Shown here: piece after piece, positions 25,863 to 35,581 of the stretch
How the letters are laid out: each line of letters starts with the position of its first letter
Numbering within the stretch: position 1 is the stretch's first letter
NCBI RefSeq assembly: GCF_900009265.2
Contig: NZ_LR735027.1
Span: 35,392 to 99,391 of the forward strand
Reading direction: 5' to 3'
Length of the DNA stretch: 64,000 nt
Source of the DNA: Planktothrix paucivesiculata PCC 9631
Lineage (GTDB): Bacteria; Cyanobacteriota; Cyanobacteriia; Cyanobacteriales; Microcoleaceae
Position numbers and translations under genes: made by a program
Notes under the pieces: model-generated
Told to the model about the DNA's origin: nothing
Databases searched by the model: none
The model's input: the letters and a program-made list of their open reading frames with translations, nothing else

Positions 25863-27796
25863 GGATTTGAGAACTTGAAAGGAGAGATAATATCAGTGGG
25901 AGTATATTTTATGGGTAAAATGATGATAAATTCTGTACCTTTATTTTCAGAAGAATGCACTTGAATTTCAGCTTGATGTTTTTGGATAATTTGATAGGCG
26001 ATCGCTAAACTTAAACCCGTCCCTTTTCCAATGGGTTTAGTCGTAAAAAAAGGATCAAAAATTCGCTCTTGAATATGATCAGGAATTCCATGGCCATTAT
26101 CTCTAATTCTGATTCTAATATGATCACTGTCATTCATTTCCGTATTAATAATAATTCTGGGATTTTTACTATTATCAATATTGGCTTCTTCGATCGCATC
26201 AATTGCATTTGTTAAAATTGCCATAAACACTTGATTTAAAGAGGCAACATAACATTCAATTTTGGGTAAATTACTATAATTTTTGATGACTTCCATTTTA
26301 GAATTGAACCGATGATTTAAAAGAATCAAACTATTTTCAATCCCCTCATGAATATCAACTGTTTTAAGTTCTGATTCATCTAAACGGGAGAAATTTCTTA
26401 ATGATAAAACAATTTTATGAATTCGATCAGCACCGCTTTGAATTGACTTGACTAAATTAGGTAAATCTTTAATAATAAAATCTAAATCAATATCTTCAAG
26501 AACTTTAACAATTTCCTGGGGATGATCAGGATAAACTTCTTGATAAATTCTGATTAATTTTAGTAAATCTGTGGTATATTGTTTGACATATTCAATATTC
26601 CCATAAATGAAACTCACAGGATTATTAATTTCATGAGCAACTCCCGCCACTAACTGACCTAAACTTGACATTTTTTCCGATTGAATTAATTGGGATTGGG
26701 TGCGCTTCAATTCAGAAAGTGCTTGTGAAAGTTGGTCTAATTGGTCTTGGAGTAAGTATTCACGTTCGGCTAACTGTTCCGCCATTTTATTAAATGCTAT
26801 ACCCACCTTCCCTAGCTCATCAGAACTATTAATGGGAACTCTTACCGTTAAATCTTGAGCCGCTAATTTTTGAGTAACATGGATAAAATTTTTCAAGGAA
26901 TGGCTAATTGCACGAGCAATTAAAAATCCTGTAATCGTGACGACTAATACACTAGCAAATAATAATTGTAATAATTCTATCCAAAGCAATTTCTTTCCTT
27001 CTTCAAGCGTTGTTGTAGAATATAATATTGTAATCAGTAAAGCATTTTGATTTTTTCCGCCTAAACCAACAGTTTTAGCTAAATAACTCTGATTTTTAAT
27101 CATAATATTTTTAGGGGATTGATTAATTTTTGGAGGCTCCCAATTGACCTGGGTAACTCCAGGTAAAGTAGAAGCAATCATTTTAAATTCGGAATTCCAA
27201 GCTACCAGATCGATATTCATTCCCTCCTTGAATACCTCCAGCAATTCCGGTGTCACTAACCGACCTAAAACAATAGCTCCTAGTACACCATTGTCGGATT
27301 TAATCAGAGAGGTTGTGATGATTAACCCTAGAGATAAATCCTTGATATTTACTAAATCAGAAAGAGGCAATTCATTAATACCATGATTAATGTCTATCTT
27401 GTGATCAATTTTTGAAAATTCTATGGGTTCAGATCTTAAATCAATAATAATTCTATTTTGAGCATCAAGAATCTTTAACCAATCTAGTTCTAATTCTTCT
27501 TTTAAGGGTGCAACCTGTTCATAAATCCAGTTATAATTGCCTGTTTGCAAAGCTGTTTTTAAGGTTGCCAAATTGGAGAGCTTGCGATTTTCCATCAGCA
27601 ATAAATCAATTTGTTCGCCAAACTCTCGGCTAACCCAAGGAGTTGCCACTTTCATATCCTCTTGAATATTGGTTTCTAAACTCTGCGTAAACCAGGAACC
27701 AATAATCATCACTCCAACAATTAAAACGCTCACAAATACAATCAAAAATGGAAGAATAATTTTTTGGCTTAAGGGAAGTCGAGCATAGATTTTCAT
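25859..27796 (-). CDS. Membrane sensor histidine kinase with extracytoplasmic cache-like domain
   Basis: Order in 645 residues: TM1 (about 12-34), extracytoplasmic cache-like sensor (35-270), TM2 (about 275-298), HAMP (300-355), coiled coil, HisKA with His in AHEINNPVSFIYGN (about 400), and HATPase_c with N box (LTNAIDAIEEA), G1 (DNGHGIP) and G2 (GKGTGLSLAIAYQI). The H box AHEINNP is the subgroup often seen in cyanobacterial orphan kinases. No response regulator is adjacent. Ligand unknown. Confidence 0.9.
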   Translation of the reverse strand: MKIYARLPLSQKIILPFLIVFVSVLIVGVMIIGSWFTQSLETNIQEDMKVATPWVSREFGEQIDLLLMENRKLSNLATLKTALQTGNYNWIYEQVAPLKEELELDWLKILDAQNRIIIDLRSEPIEFSKIDHKIDINHGINELPLSDLVNIKDLSLGLIITTSLIKSDNGVLGAIVLGRLVTPELLEVFKEGMNIDLVAWNSEFKMIASTLPGVTQVNWEPPKINQSPKNIMIKNQSYLAKTVGLGGKNQNALLITILYSTTTLEEGKKLLWIELLQLLFASVLVVTITGFLIARAISHSLKNFIHVTQKLAAQDLTVRVPINSSDELGKVGIAFNKMAEQLAEREYLLQDQLDQLSQALSELKRTQSQLIQSEKMSSLGQLVAGVAHEINNPVSFIYGNIEYVKQYTTDLLKLIRIYQEVYPDHPQEIVKVLEDIDLDFIIKDLPNLVKSIQSGADRIHKIVLSLRNFSRLDESELKTVDIHEGIENSLILLNHRFNSKMEVIKNYSNLPKIECYVASLNQVFMAILTNAIDAIEEANIDNSKNPRIIINTEMNDSDHIRIRIRDNGHGIPDHIQERIFDPFFTTKPIGKGTGLSLAIAYQIIQKHQAEIQVHSSENKGTEFIIILPIKYTPTDIISPFKFSNP

Positions 27797-27895
27797 AATT
27801 GTTGGGAGTTGAAGTCAAGGGGATGGGGAAAAATATTAAATTAAATAGTTTTATGATCATTATAAGCTATCGTTATTCTCAAAATTCAACCCAAC

Positions 27896-27927
27896 AAAAA
27901 ACCCCCCCTGGGTTCACCGGAGGGGGT
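27896..27927 (-). terminator. Intrinsic terminator after the giant repeat protein gene
   Basis: On the minus strand accccct (27921-27927) pairs with agggggg (27903-27909), with an 11-base loop and a run of six T (27896-27901) after the stem. It lies 19 bases past the stop codon of the 2326-codon gene. Confidence 0.85.
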
Positions 27928-27945
27928 GGGAGTTAATCTTTCAGA

Positions 27946-30900
27946 TTAAGCTAAACCATCATTCGTGGTGGTTGGGTTGAAAAAACCTACAGTCGCTTGA
28001 TAGGAAAAGACATTAACAGATGTCACCTGTTCAATGCTCAGACCCGTATATTGAACTAAGGCTTGAGTATTGGCTTGTTTGAAGGTTTCAAAGTCCAGTT
28101 CAGGATTATTGGTTAAGAATTCATCGCTGAACGGTTTATGACCATCTAACAACCCTTTGCCGACCATATAGGTAACAATTTGAGGGTTTGTAAGTGCATC
28201 AACCGACTCAATATTGTAGTAGGTTAAGACATCTTCTTGCACTTGAGGATCAGCAACGTATGCGTCGAAATCTTTCAACCATTCTGAGGTTTTATTCCCT
28301 TTAATTAAACCTTCTCCGGTTGCATAGACAGACAATTCATCGTTGCTAATTTCGGAGTCTCCATTGGTATCGATTTTGGCTTGATTGGTCGCAATATCAT
28401 CGGCATATTGTTCTTGATACCAAACCAAGTCAATCGTTGGGGCCGTGCTGGAAACTTCTTCCGGGTTTTCCATCGCATAATCAAAGACTTTTTTAGGTTC
28501 GAGATTGTAGACATTTTCCACACGGTAATTGTCTAACAATTCTTCCCCGCCTTGATTCACATAGTAGTCGAGATTGGTGTATTTTTTCCCATCTAAATCG
28601 TAGGAAGAAGCTTGTTCAAAGATAAAGTCTTTGAGGAAGGCTTTATCAAGTTTTTTGAGTTCCTTGGGTTCGATACCAAAAATCTCAGACAGTTCTTTTT
28701 TGTATTCCTTGACAAATCCATCAACATCCACAGGGGCGATCGCTTTTCCTTGCGGAATAGTTACGTCTAAAGCGTGTTGCAGGATCTCGGTATCGGTGAG
28801 TTGTTCAACGGTTTTGCTGAAGGTGGTTTCTAACTCGGTTTTGTAGGTTTGACTATAGAATTTGTAGTCAATTTCTGCCGCGAAAATCCCACCGTAAACA
28901 TAGTCAGCCACCAAGGAATCATCGAGTTGAGCAACGGCCGAAACTTCAACATTGTAATGGATAGCTAGTTCAGCTTGGAAAGCTGTTTTCAGATATTCAT
29001 TATCAACGAGTTCCAGAGGATTGATTCCTTTTTTGATTCCCTCACTGAAGGCGAACTTAATCACATCTTTGTCGCTGATTTGATCAACTAGATTACCGTT
29101 TCCAGTATCACCATCATCGATATCATCGTCGGGTGTAGCAGTTCCGCCATCATCGGTTGTACCGTCATCGGTTGCACCATCATCGGTTGTGCCGTCATCG
29201 TCGGTTGTACCGTCATCGTCGGTTGCATCGTCATCGGTTGCACCGTCATCGGTTGCACCGTCATCGGTTGTGCCGTCATCGGTTGTACCGTCATCGGTTG
29301 TACCGTTATCGGTTGTACCGTCATCGGTTGCAACGTCATCATCGGTTGCATCGTCATCATCGGTTGCATCGTCATCGTCGGTTGTGCCGTCATCGTTGGT
29401 TGCATCGTCATCATCGGTTGCAACGTCATCATCGGTTGGGAAGTAGTAATCAGTAAGCTGTTGGGCGTACTGTTCCCGGTAAGCATCAACATCAATAGCG
29501 GTCAGTTCAATGCTTCCGACTTCTTTATAAGCATTGCTCAAGGTAATCGAAATGATGTCTTTATCCGTCAGAGAATTAACATCTTTCTCGATTTCTAATG
29601 CACTCAACACCTGGGTTTGTTGCTCAACGCTTAACTGTTCAAATTGATAACGGAGATAGTTGACATCCAGTTGATTGAAGTCATCTTTCAGCCAATTCAA
29701 CACCACTTGATCATCGATTTCAACACTGCTGATGGCACTGGCATAGGTGGTTTCCAGATAATCAAAAGCCAGATATTTATCGAGCTTAATACCCTGTTTA
29801 ACTCCTGCGTCATACATAAACTGTTTGACTTGTTCGAGAGTTAAATCTGCGATATTGGTGACATCGGGATAGGCGACAGTCAAAGCATCGGTATTGTCCT
29901 GAATGTACTGTTCATAATCCACAGGAGACAGTTCCAAGGTTTGATTATTGGTTTGTAACAGTGCCTTGAATTCAGAACTATAGACTAACTGAATAATTTG
30001 GGTATTCGTTAAGTCTTCAATGTTGGTGAAAGTCGCGTCTTCAGTGCCTAAGAATTGTTTAACTTGATCCAAACTTAAGGTTGTATCAGTAATCCATTCT
30101 TCCAGTTGATAACTGACATATCCCACATCAACCGTTGACAGTTTTTCTGTAAAGGCAGCGAGGATTTGTTCGTCTGTGAGTGCGACCACATCTCCCGCTA
30201 AAACATCATCGACTGAAACCGCATAAGCATCCGCTAATTCCTGACCGTAAACGCTACGAATATAGTCATAATCTAAGCCTTCAGCTTGTGTGAGTTTCAG
30301 AGCGTTATCTTCACCCAGTTTGGTGTTAAAGGTTTCGTTAACCACTAATTCTTGGATTTGTTCATTGGTTAACGTATCCAACGCCAGAACATCAGTAGTC
30401 AGAACTCCATTAACATCTTCCAAAGTGATCACATCCCCATCCAATAAATCTTGGATTTGGAATTTCACATATTCTGGATCAATGTCGGTTGTCGGATCAG
30501 TTGTCGGATCAGTTGTCGGATCAGTTGTCGGATCAGTTGTCGGATCAGTTGTCGGATCAGTTGTTGGATCGGTTGTTGGATCGGTTGTTGGATCAGTTGT
30601 TGGATCAGTTGGTGTAACTGGTGCTGCAACTTCTTTCACCGTCAGTTGTTGGATATATTGTTCAACACTCACACCTGCGGCAATAATTTCTTCAGCATTT
30701 GCGGTACTGAAATAATCCTTAATTTGTTGTTCTGTGAATTGAGTACCCGCAGGTAAACCGTATTCTGCTGACAGTTCAGTCTGATATTGAAAACTTAAGA
30801 AATTCAGATCTAAAGTTGCAGGTTGAACTAACTCAATACTGTCCTCACCTAATGCGGTTTGGAATTCTTCATTGAGTAACAATTCCGTTATATTTTCGTC

Positions 30901-33900
30901 GGTAATTGTTTCTAAAGACTCAATCGGTGTGGTTAAGAATTGATTAACTGTATCGAGGGTGAGTTTTTCGTCCGTAACCAACTGTTCTAGTTGATAACGA
31001 CCGTAAGCTAAATCGATTTCAATGGCTGTAGCATCATCAGTTGTACCACCATCATCGGTTGTACCACCATCATCATCCAACGTAATCAGATTAGCTTCAC
31101 TCAACCATTGTTGTGCTAATTCCGGTGTAACTTCAGCTTCAGTTACTCCAGCAAATGCTGCGATATCTGCGGCTTTATTTTCAACCAGATAGGTCAAAAC
31201 TTGCTCGTTAGAAACAACCTTGGTTGTATCACCCGTGAGTGAGGCAACATTCACCCCTAAAACTTCTGCTAAAGCGGGAGCAAAAGTTTCTTTGATGTAA
31301 TCCAAATTCGGAGCATCTTGGAACAGTTTAATTTCAACACCCTCGCCTAAAGCGGTCTTGAATTCAGTGTTATTAATTAAGTCGATTAGTTGTTTTTTGC
31401 TCAACAAATCAACGCTGGTAACGGTCGTTCCTAGAACTTGATTAATTTCTTCTAAGGTAACGGTTCCCGCTTCAATTAAATCACTGATTTGAGACTCAAC
31501 ATATCCCGCATCAACACTGATATATTGACTGACCCATTTTTCCGTCACTTGATCCCCACCGACAATTGCCGCACCGAAGGTGTCAGTAACGTACTCTAAA
31601 TCAATCAATCCTTCTGTACTGAAGGCTTTAGCTTCAGGGCTAAAGGCAAACTTGATAATTTGCTCACTGGACAGTTCACCAATGTCTTTAACGGGGTGAC
31701 AATCTTTCAGAGCAACTTCGAGTTCTTTACCGTATTTCTTGACATATTCACTGGTATCAAACCAGTTGATTGTCTTGACATCAACGGTTTCCTGTTCATG
31801 CAGGTATTGGAGAATTTGTAAGTCGGTCACTTCGGCAATTGTTGCTACACCGAATACCGCCTGAACATCTCCAACAAATTTCACGCGGAAGTAGTCAGAA
31901 TCGAGATCATCAGACCAGCCACCAAAGACGATATCGAGTAAAACATTGGCATCGAGTTCTTGCACAACGCTGACTTCAACACCATATTCAGTCGCAATTT
32001 TTTCGGCGTATTCTTGTTTGTAGAATGCCAATCCATCTTCTGAGATAAATTCAGAAAGATTGAGATTTAATTTGTAAGCTCCTTGGGTAATGAACTGATA
32101 GACTTGGGTTTGGGTAATTTCTGTGATGGAAGTAACGTTATAAAACGAAACTAACTGTGATGAATATTGGGCACTGAACGCTGTTAAATCGAAAGTGACT
32201 AGGCTCTTTGCTGCATCAAACTTCTCATTGCTGAAGAAGTATTTTTTCAGATCGTCTAGGGTTAATTTTTGGGGATTTTTCCCTAAACTATCGGCATATT
32301 CGGTGAGTTCATCTGCATATTTATCTAGGCAGAATTCCACATCAATCACCGGAGATCCATCACCAAACAAGAACTCAACAATATCTTCGGCTGAGACATC
32401 TTCTCCAAATTGAGCGGTGAGGACAGTACCATAAATTTCTTTATAGTATTCGACATCCACGACTTGAGAAATTTGTTGAAGCAGTCCGAGTTTTTTGCCT
32501 TCACCCGATAGGAACCCATTAATTTGTCCATGGGTTAAGTCTTTAACATCTTTGACCTTAAAGAAGTCTTTGAGTTCTTTTTCCAGAAGTTTCTCGACTT
32601 TCTTAAAGTCAATAGCATTTCCGGTTAATCCCAGATCCTTACCAATTCCTAGGACGTAAACCTTGATTTTGTCATCGGTCAAGTTAGCAACTTCTTCTTC
32701 AGAAATTTCAAAGTAAGCGGCTAACTGAGTGGCGTATTTAACGCGAGAGTATTCAACGTCAATTAGGTAATCTACATTGACACTTTCGAGAAGATCGTCA
32801 CTGCCAATTTCATTGGTTTGTGTGATATTGTATTTCTCAATAATTTTATCGAGATTCAACTGTTTCACATAATCCAAACTGAGGAAGGGAGAAACGGTAT
32901 TGCCGTTTTTGATTCCTTGTTCTTCAATGAATTCCAGAATTTGTTCAACGGATGGATTATCGCCTAACTGAGCGACTAATTCCGCACCATATAGCCCCTC
33001 TAAATAGTTTAAAGAAACTGTCCAAGAGGTGTCGATCGTTTCTTCGGGGGGAAGGTTATTAATGAACTGGAGAATCTGAATATTAGATAGAGTTAGGACT
33101 TGTTCAATGGAAATATTGAAGTAAGCCGCAATCTCTTGGGTGTAAACAACTTTGACGAAGTTAATATTAACCGTGGGGGAGGGATTAACAATAATCTCCG
33201 ACCCTTCTTGACTGTTAATAAACTCAAAGATTTGTTGATTACTAATGACTTCTAAGCTCAGTCCAAATTTAGCAATCAGTTCAGCGCTGTATGTTGACCG
33301 AATGAAATTAAAGTCGATGCAACCTGAGAGTTGATCTCCGCCTTTAAGTCCTTCTTTGTCAAGGTATTTTAAAATGTCTTTGTTGCTGATTTTGTCAAGA
33401 GTTTTCTCGAAGAATTTCTCTAGTTTTTTGCCATGATTTTTCTTGACAAAATCAAAATCGATGAACACAGAGGGACTGTTTCCCGCCTCTAAACCTTCCT
33501 CACTAATATAGTTGAGAATTTGTACAAAGGTCAGTTCGGAAACAGAGGCAACTTGATAGAAACTTAGTAGTTGTTGACTGTAGGCTTGTAGGTAACTCTT
33601 AATATCTACATACACCGAGGTATTAATCCCCAGTTCTAAGCCATTTTGGTTGAGGAAATTGATGATCTGAAGATCTGTAACGGTGCTGAGATCTTCAACA
33701 TTTAAACCCGCTTTCAGTTGAACCTCATAGGTGACTTTAATATAGTCAAAATTGAACAACTCAGGGGGAAGTTCAGAAGTCGGTTCGGGTGTGGGAACGG
33801 GTGTCGGTTCAACCGTGGGTTCCGGCGTGGGAACGGGTGTTGGTTCAACCGTTGGTGCTGGAGTTGTTTCCGGTGTGGGAACGGGTGGTGTTGCTTCAGC

Positions 33901-34926
33901 CGTTGGTGTCGCGGTTGGTGCGGGTGTCTGGGTTGGTGTGGGTGTTGCGGTGGGTGTGGGTGTGGGTGCTGGAGTATTGTTTGTAGAACCCTCACTTTCA
34001 TTGAAAACAATGTGAATGGGAGTCGAGCCACTTCCTTCGGGTGCGGGTGTGGGTGCGGGTGTGGGTGCGGGACTGGGTACAGGTGCGGGCGCTAATAGCG
34101 ATACCTGAATAAACTGCTGGAGTTGCTCAATACTAATGACTGAGAGACTACTAACGTTAAATTGTTGTAGAATCTGAGTGACAGAAATATTGGGATTAAA
34201 CGGACGGTTTTCTCCTAGACCAAATTGGAAAAAATGAGCGAATGCACTAATTTTACCAGTCTGAACAGCTTCTTTAATATCTGGGTTTGCTTGCAAATAA
34301 TACTTGACATCCAGGAACGATTTATTGCATTCCCGATTTTCAAATTGACCGAGATTAAAAAAGTGTAAAATTGGATTGACTAAACCCGTTTCTGCCTCGG
34401 CTGCAACATCGGGATTCTGGGTTAAGTAATCTTGAAGTTTGAAAGCAAAACTAAACTCTCGTTTTTCATCAATTCCAACTTCAAAGAAATGTTCAGTAGC
34501 ACTGGTAAGACCGGCTTGAACAGCTTGCTTAACATCAGAATTAAGCTTTAGGTAGTCCTCAATATTAAATAAGAAACTCCATTGACGGTTTTCACTCTGT
34601 CCAAAATCAAGAAATTGTTCAGCAACACTTAAACCTTCTTGCTCAACGGCAAACTTGATGTCTACATTCAGTTTTAAGTATTCACGAACACTAAATAAAT
34701 TGCTAAATTCCCGATTTTCATAAATTCCATACAGCAGAAAGTGTTCTTTTGCTGTTAGTGAGTTGGCTTCAATAGCCTGTTTCACATCGGGGTTGAGTTT
34801 CAAATAGGTCTTTTCATCAAAGAGCTTATCTAGTTTCTTGAAGAATTTATCGGGTTTAGTGGCTAATTTGCCAAGTTTGTCGCCCAATTTGTCTAATTCT
34901 TTTGAAAATTTATTCAGGTCATTCAT
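27946..34926 (-). CDS. Giant multi-repeat protein (2326 aa), unknown function
   Basis: Residues 36-244 hold five units of about 41 residues with the pattern YLxxNPDVxxA...HFxxxGxxExRxF, a repeat found in large surface or secreted bacterial proteins. Residues 280-390 are a Pro/Thr linker. From about 395 to the end run dozens of units of about 50 residues: (I/V)D-x-(Y/F)(V/I)K-x2-Y-x3-L-x2-(F/Y)-x-(V/I) ... L-T-x2-Q-I-L-x-(F/Y)-(I/L)-x3-G-L-x2-G. They look like distant versions of the N-terminal unit. Thr-Asp-Pro (about 1435-1482) and Asp/Thr/Gly (about 1829-1937) linkers separate blocks. No signal peptide or membrane span is seen and Cys is nearly absent, so a type I-like or other export route, or a cytosolic role, is open. 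It stands alone with its own terminator and a 650-bp upstream spacer. Confidence 0.85.
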   Translation of the reverse strand: MNDLNKFSKELDKLGDKLGKLATKPDKFFKKLDKLFDEKTYLKLNPDVKQAIEANSLTAKEHFLLYGIYENREFSNLFSVREYLKLNVDIKFAVEQEGLSVAEQFLDFGQSENRQWSFLFNIEDYLKLNSDVKQAVQAGLTSATEHFFEVGIDEKREFSFAFKLQDYLTQNPDVAAEAETGLVNPILHFFNLGQFENRECNKSFLDVKYYLQANPDIKEAVQTGKISAFAHFFQFGLGENRPFNPNISVTQILQQFNVSSLSVISIEQLQQFIQVSLLAPAPVPSPAPTPAPTPAPEGSGSTPIHIVFNESEGSTNNTPAPTPTPTATPTPTQTPAPTATPTAEATPPVPTPETTPAPTVEPTPVPTPEPTVEPTPVPTPEPTSELPPELFNFDYIKVTYEVQLKAGLNVEDLSTVTDLQIINFLNQNGLELGINTSVYVDIKSYLQAYSQQLLSFYQVASVSELTFVQILNYISEEGLEAGNSPSVFIDFDFVKKNHGKKLEKFFEKTLDKISNKDILKYLDKEGLKGGDQLSGCIDFNFIRSTYSAELIAKFGLSLEVISNQQIFEFINSQEGSEIIVNPSPTVNINFVKVVYTQEIAAYFNISIEQVLTLSNIQILQFINNLPPEETIDTSWTVSLNYLEGLYGAELVAQLGDNPSVEQILEFIEEQGIKNGNTVSPFLSLDYVKQLNLDKIIEKYNITQTNEIGSDDLLESVNVDYLIDVEYSRVKYATQLAAYFEISEEEVANLTDDKIKVYVLGIGKDLGLTGNAIDFKKVEKLLEKELKDFFKVKDVKDLTHGQINGFLSGEGKKLGLLQQISQVVDVEYYKEIYGTVLTAQFGEDVSAEDIVEFLFGDGSPVIDVEFCLDKYADELTEYADSLGKNPQKLTLDDLKKYFFSNEKFDAAKSLVTFDLTAFSAQYSSQLVSFYNVTSITEITQTQVYQFITQGAYKLNLNLSEFISEDGLAFYKQEYAEKIATEYGVEVSVVQELDANVLLDIVFGGWSDDLDSDYFRVKFVGDVQAVFGVATIAEVTDLQILQYLHEQETVDVKTINWFDTSEYVKKYGKELEVALKDCHPVKDIGELSSEQIIKFAFSPEAKAFSTEGLIDLEYVTDTFGAAIVGGDQVTEKWVSQYISVDAGYVESQISDLIEAGTVTLEEINQVLGTTVTSVDLLSKKQLIDLINNTEFKTALGEGVEIKLFQDAPNLDYIKETFAPALAEVLGVNVASLTGDTTKVVSNEQVLTYLVENKAADIAAFAGVTEAEVTPELAQQWLSEANLITLDDDGGTTDDGGTTDDATAIEIDLAYGRYQLEQLVTDEKLTLDTVNQFLTTPIESLETITDENITELLLNEEFQTALGEDSIELVQPATLDLNFLSFQYQTELSAEYGLPAGTQFTEQQIKDYFSTANAEEIIAAGVSVEQYIQQLTVKEVAAPVTPTDPTTDPTTDPTTDPTTDPTTDPTTDPTTDPTTDPTTDPTTDIDPEYVKFQIQDLLDGDVITLEDVNGVLTTDVLALDTLTNEQIQELVVNETFNTKLGEDNALKLTQAEGLDYDYIRSVYGQELADAYAVSVDDVLAGDVVALTDEQILAAFTEKLSTVDVGYVSYQLEEWITDTTLSLDQVKQFLGTEDATFTNIEDLTNTQIIQLVYSSEFKALLQTNNQTLELSPVDYEQYIQDNTDALTVAYPDVTNIADLTLEQVKQFMYDAGVKQGIKLDKYLAFDYLETTYASAISSVEIDDQVVLNWLKDDFNQLDVNYLRYQFEQLSVEQQTQVLSALEIEKDVNSLTDKDIISITLSNAYKEVGSIELTAIDVDAYREQYAQQLTDYYFPTDDDVATDDDDATNDDGTTDDDDATDDDDATDDDVATDDGTTDNGTTDDGTTDDGTTDDGATDDGATDDDATDDDGTTDDDGTTDDGATDDGTTDDGGTATPDDDIDDGDTGNGNLVDQISDKDVIKFAFSEGIKKGINPLELVDNEYLKTAFQAELAIHYNVEVSAVAQLDDSLVADYVYGGIFAAEIDYKFYSQTYKTELETTFSKTVEQLTDTEILQHALDVTIPQGKAIAPVDVDGFVKEYKKELSEIFGIEPKELKKLDKAFLKDFIFEQASSYDLDGKKYTNLDYYVNQGGEELLDNYRVENVYNLEPKKVFDYAMENPEEVSSTAPTIDLVWYQEQYADDIATNQAKIDTNGDSEISNDELSVYATGEGLIKGNKTSEWLKDFDAYVADPQVQEDVLTYYNIESVDALTNPQIVTYMVGKGLLDGHKPFSDEFLTNNPELDFETFKQANTQALVQYTGLSIEQVTSVNVFSYQATVGFFNPTTTNDGLA
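29115..29445 (-). repeat. 15-bp tandem repeat coding for Asp/Asp/Gly/Thr/Thr
   Basis: Many slightly varied copies of gtcatcggttgtacc (plus strand) encode GTTDD on the minus strand, with 3-base insertions and deletions that keep the frame. The repeat forms the acidic linker near residues 1829-1937 of the giant protein. Unit homogeneity suggests recent expansion. Confidence 0.9.
30478..30620 (-). repeat. 12-bp tandem repeat coding for Thr-Thr-Asp-Pro
   Basis: About ten copies of gttgtcggatca (plus strand), drifting to gttgttggatca or gttgttggatcg at one end, encode TTDP on the minus strand. It makes a flexible linker at about residues 1435-1482. The graded change from one variant to the other shows stepwise slippage growth. 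Confidence 0.9.
33770..34090 (-). repeat. Pro/Thr-rich low-complexity coding repeat
   Basis: Degenerate 6- and 12-base units (gggtgtgggtgc, gtgggaacgggtgtcggttc) encode PTPAPTP and VEPTPVPTPEP runs. The run separates the N-terminal five-unit domain from the long repeat array. Confidence 0.85.
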
Positions 34927-35581
34927 AGTCTTTTCGCCCTTCTAATATCTACGACACAAAAACGGTTGTCTTGCAGACCCATTCCGAAACCATCAAACTG
35001 AACATAAATAAAAGGTTAAACTGGGATTCGGTTTTGAGGGTATTCTTCTGCATACATTGACTCTAAAACATGGATTTAAGACAGTTATTAAGCCTGGGTG
35101 AGAAAAATCTTAATTTTAGAGTTTTATGATTAATTTTTTTGACTTTAAGCACAAAAAACCACCACCATTTTTATTGCTTTAGGTGGATTTTTTTCTAAAC
35201 AAAAATCACAAGTTTGTTTTTTAACCCTGGCAATAATTAGGGTCAAAAAAACATGATCAACCTCAAGTATAATCCTGATTTACTCTATTATGATTCCCCA
35301 CACACCTAATTTAAGTATGCCCTCTGTTAAGGCAATTATTAACAGTTTTAAAAAATACCTTTAATAACCGAATCTATAGACGTAATCGGTCTAAGTAGTG
35401 GGACATTAATTAGCCCAACTGCATCAAAATAACTCAATTGTTTAATATTCTCTATTCCCTATGCCCCGGTCTCTACCGTTAACTTGACATTTGACCTTAA
35501 ATACTGAATTAGTCTGAATCCCACGTTCTAAAAGCCTTGTGACTGTAGACGTTTGGCTGAGACTGGAAGTTCCCGGAATTT
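34927..35581. other. 655-bp intergenic region upstream of the giant gene
   Basis: It is AT-rich with no convincing ORF. It contains a terminator-like hairpin (35153-35194) and, near 35448, a short ctattccctatg heptamer remnant. The promoter of the giant gene should lie in 34927-35150, but no clear -35/-10 pair stands out. An aagg stretch lies about 12 bases before the giant gene's start codon. Confidence 0.5.
35153..35194. terminator. Candidate bidirectional terminator
   Basis: aaaaaaccacc (35153-35163) can pair with ggtggatttttt (35182-35193), with an 18-base loop; A and T runs flank both sides. It lies between the response regulator gene and the giant gene, which are on the same strand, so it may insulate the giant gene from read-through. 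Confidence 0.6.

Noticed and set aside
29088..29495. Met/Gln/Pro- and His/Arg-rich frames in the giant gene
   Set aside because: They are alternate-frame readings of the 15-bp tandem repeat, whose periodicity keeps all frames open.
29115..30620. CRISPR array
   Set aside because: The repeats are contiguous 12- and 15-bp coding units with no spacers, lying within an open frame.
33714..34095. Cys/Gly- and Val/Gly-rich frames opposite the Pro/Thr linker
   Set aside because: They arise from low-complexity repeat DNA on the strand opposite the real gene.
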